A stretch of DNA of 5,351 nucleotides, from positions 1-5,351 of the forward strand of contig LUCF01000065.1 in NCBI GenBank assembly GCA_001593845.1. Direction: 5' to 3'. A program made the position numbers and the translations under genes. The notes beneath the pieces are model-generated. The model was not told the DNA's origin. It saw only the letters and a program-made list of their open reading frames with translations, and made no database searches. Positions within the stretch are counted from its first letter, which is position 1; every line of letters starts with the position of its first letter. Positions 5,208 to 5,351 of the stretch are shown here, piece after piece. Source of the DNA: Candidatus Bathyarchaeota archaeon B63. Its GTDB lineage: Archaea; Thermoproteota; Bathyarchaeia; Bathyarchaeales; DTEX01.

Positions 5208-5351
5208 TCCCAAGCCGGGAAGTAGGCCTCACGTGTTACATTGAAGCAATGAGCACGTCACCCGAAACCGGTTGAAGGGTGATGTGCGACAAAGACATTG
5301 CTTCAATGGCCGGGTAACACGTAAGCGCATGCGTCCGAGCATGCATGGCTA
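5208..5351 (+). ncRNA. Unidentified structured RNA, 5' part (continues beyond the right edge)
   Basis: Complementary segments define a long rod. TCCC (5208-5211) with GGGA (5217-5220) makes a small 5' hairpin. Helix 1 is ACGTGTTAC (5231-5239) with GTAACACGT (5314-5322), 9 bp. Helix 2 is ATTGAAGCAATG (5240-5251) with CATTGCTTCAAT (5296-5307), 12 bp. Helix 3 is 5253-5263 with 5277-5287, 11 bp including G5257-U5283. The apical loop GAAACCGGTTGAA is 13 bases. Helices 1 and 2 stack directly on the 5' side but are split on the 3' side by a 6-base bulge (GGCCGG, 5308-5313); helices 2 and 3 are split by 8 bases (GACAAAGA) against a single A. A further hairpin pairs GCATGC (5327-5332) with GCATGC (5339-5344). 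I cannot assign it to SRP RNA, RNase P RNA, box C/D or H/ACA RNA, or tRNA. A pre-rRNA leader or the end of a mobile element remains possible. The base pairing is certain; transcription and identity are inferred. Confidence 0.55.

Noticed and set aside
5253..5276. Similarity to the archaeal SRP RNA Alu domain (CACCCGAAACCGG)
   Set aside because: As I recall them, archaeal SRP RNAs carry an ACCCGAAACCG-like string here, but it sits in a different fold. The surrounding 12-bp and 11-bp arms form one rod instead of the two-hairpin Alu fold, and no SRP S-domain sequence is visible in the window.
5231..5322. Terminal inverted repeats of an insertion sequence or a MITE
   Set aside because: No transposase or target duplication is seen, the arms are interrupted asymmetrically on one strand, and one G-U pair fits RNA better. 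It cannot be fully excluded without genome-wide copy number.

Overview
This window looks archaeal. It carries the 5' part of a Kae1 (KEOPS) gene, a winged-helix/FeS protein of the TFE-beta (RPC34/RPC39-like) type, an FtsJ/RlmE rRNA methyltransferase and an archaeal MurG-like glycosyltransferase. TATA boxes sit about 25 bases before predicted transcript starts, several genes start with GTG or TTG, and arginine is mostly AGG/AGA. TFE-beta and the codon habit suggest a TACK-type, perhaps thermophilic, archaeon. That placement is inference.

Layout, left to right. Bases 1-310 (minus) hold the first 103 codons of kae1, which runs off the left edge. Bases 439-1485 (minus) encode a Gfo/Idh/MocA-family NAD(P)-dependent oxidoreductase with its own promoter. 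Bases 1486-1923 are a gene-poor divergent spacer with promoters, hairpins, an 11-bp direct repeat and a T6 run; it could hide a small RNA. Bases 1924-2922 (plus) form a tight pair, TFE-beta then RlmE, in the same frame and separated by one TAA codon. RlmE converges with the next gene across a 4-bp gap. Bases 4859 down to 2927 (minus) are a probable two-gene operon: a PD-(D/E)XK-like hypothetical protein followed by a GT-B glycosyltransferase. The glycosyltransferase's Shine-Dalgarno sequence lies in the arm of a strong hairpin.

Bases 4860-5207 contain no convincing gene. A good TATA box at 5179-5186 precedes, at the right distance, an elaborate inverted-repeat structure (5231-5322) and a second hairpin at the right edge. 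I read this as the 5' part of an unidentified structured non-coding RNA that continues outside the window. It is the most interesting item here.

The genes do not form one pathway. kae1, tfe-beta and rlmE are information-processing genes (tRNA modification, transcription initiation, rRNA modification). The oxidoreductase, nuclease-like protein and glycosyltransferase are accessory genes of unknown substrate. I see no CRISPR array, tRNA, intact insertion sequence or phage gene.
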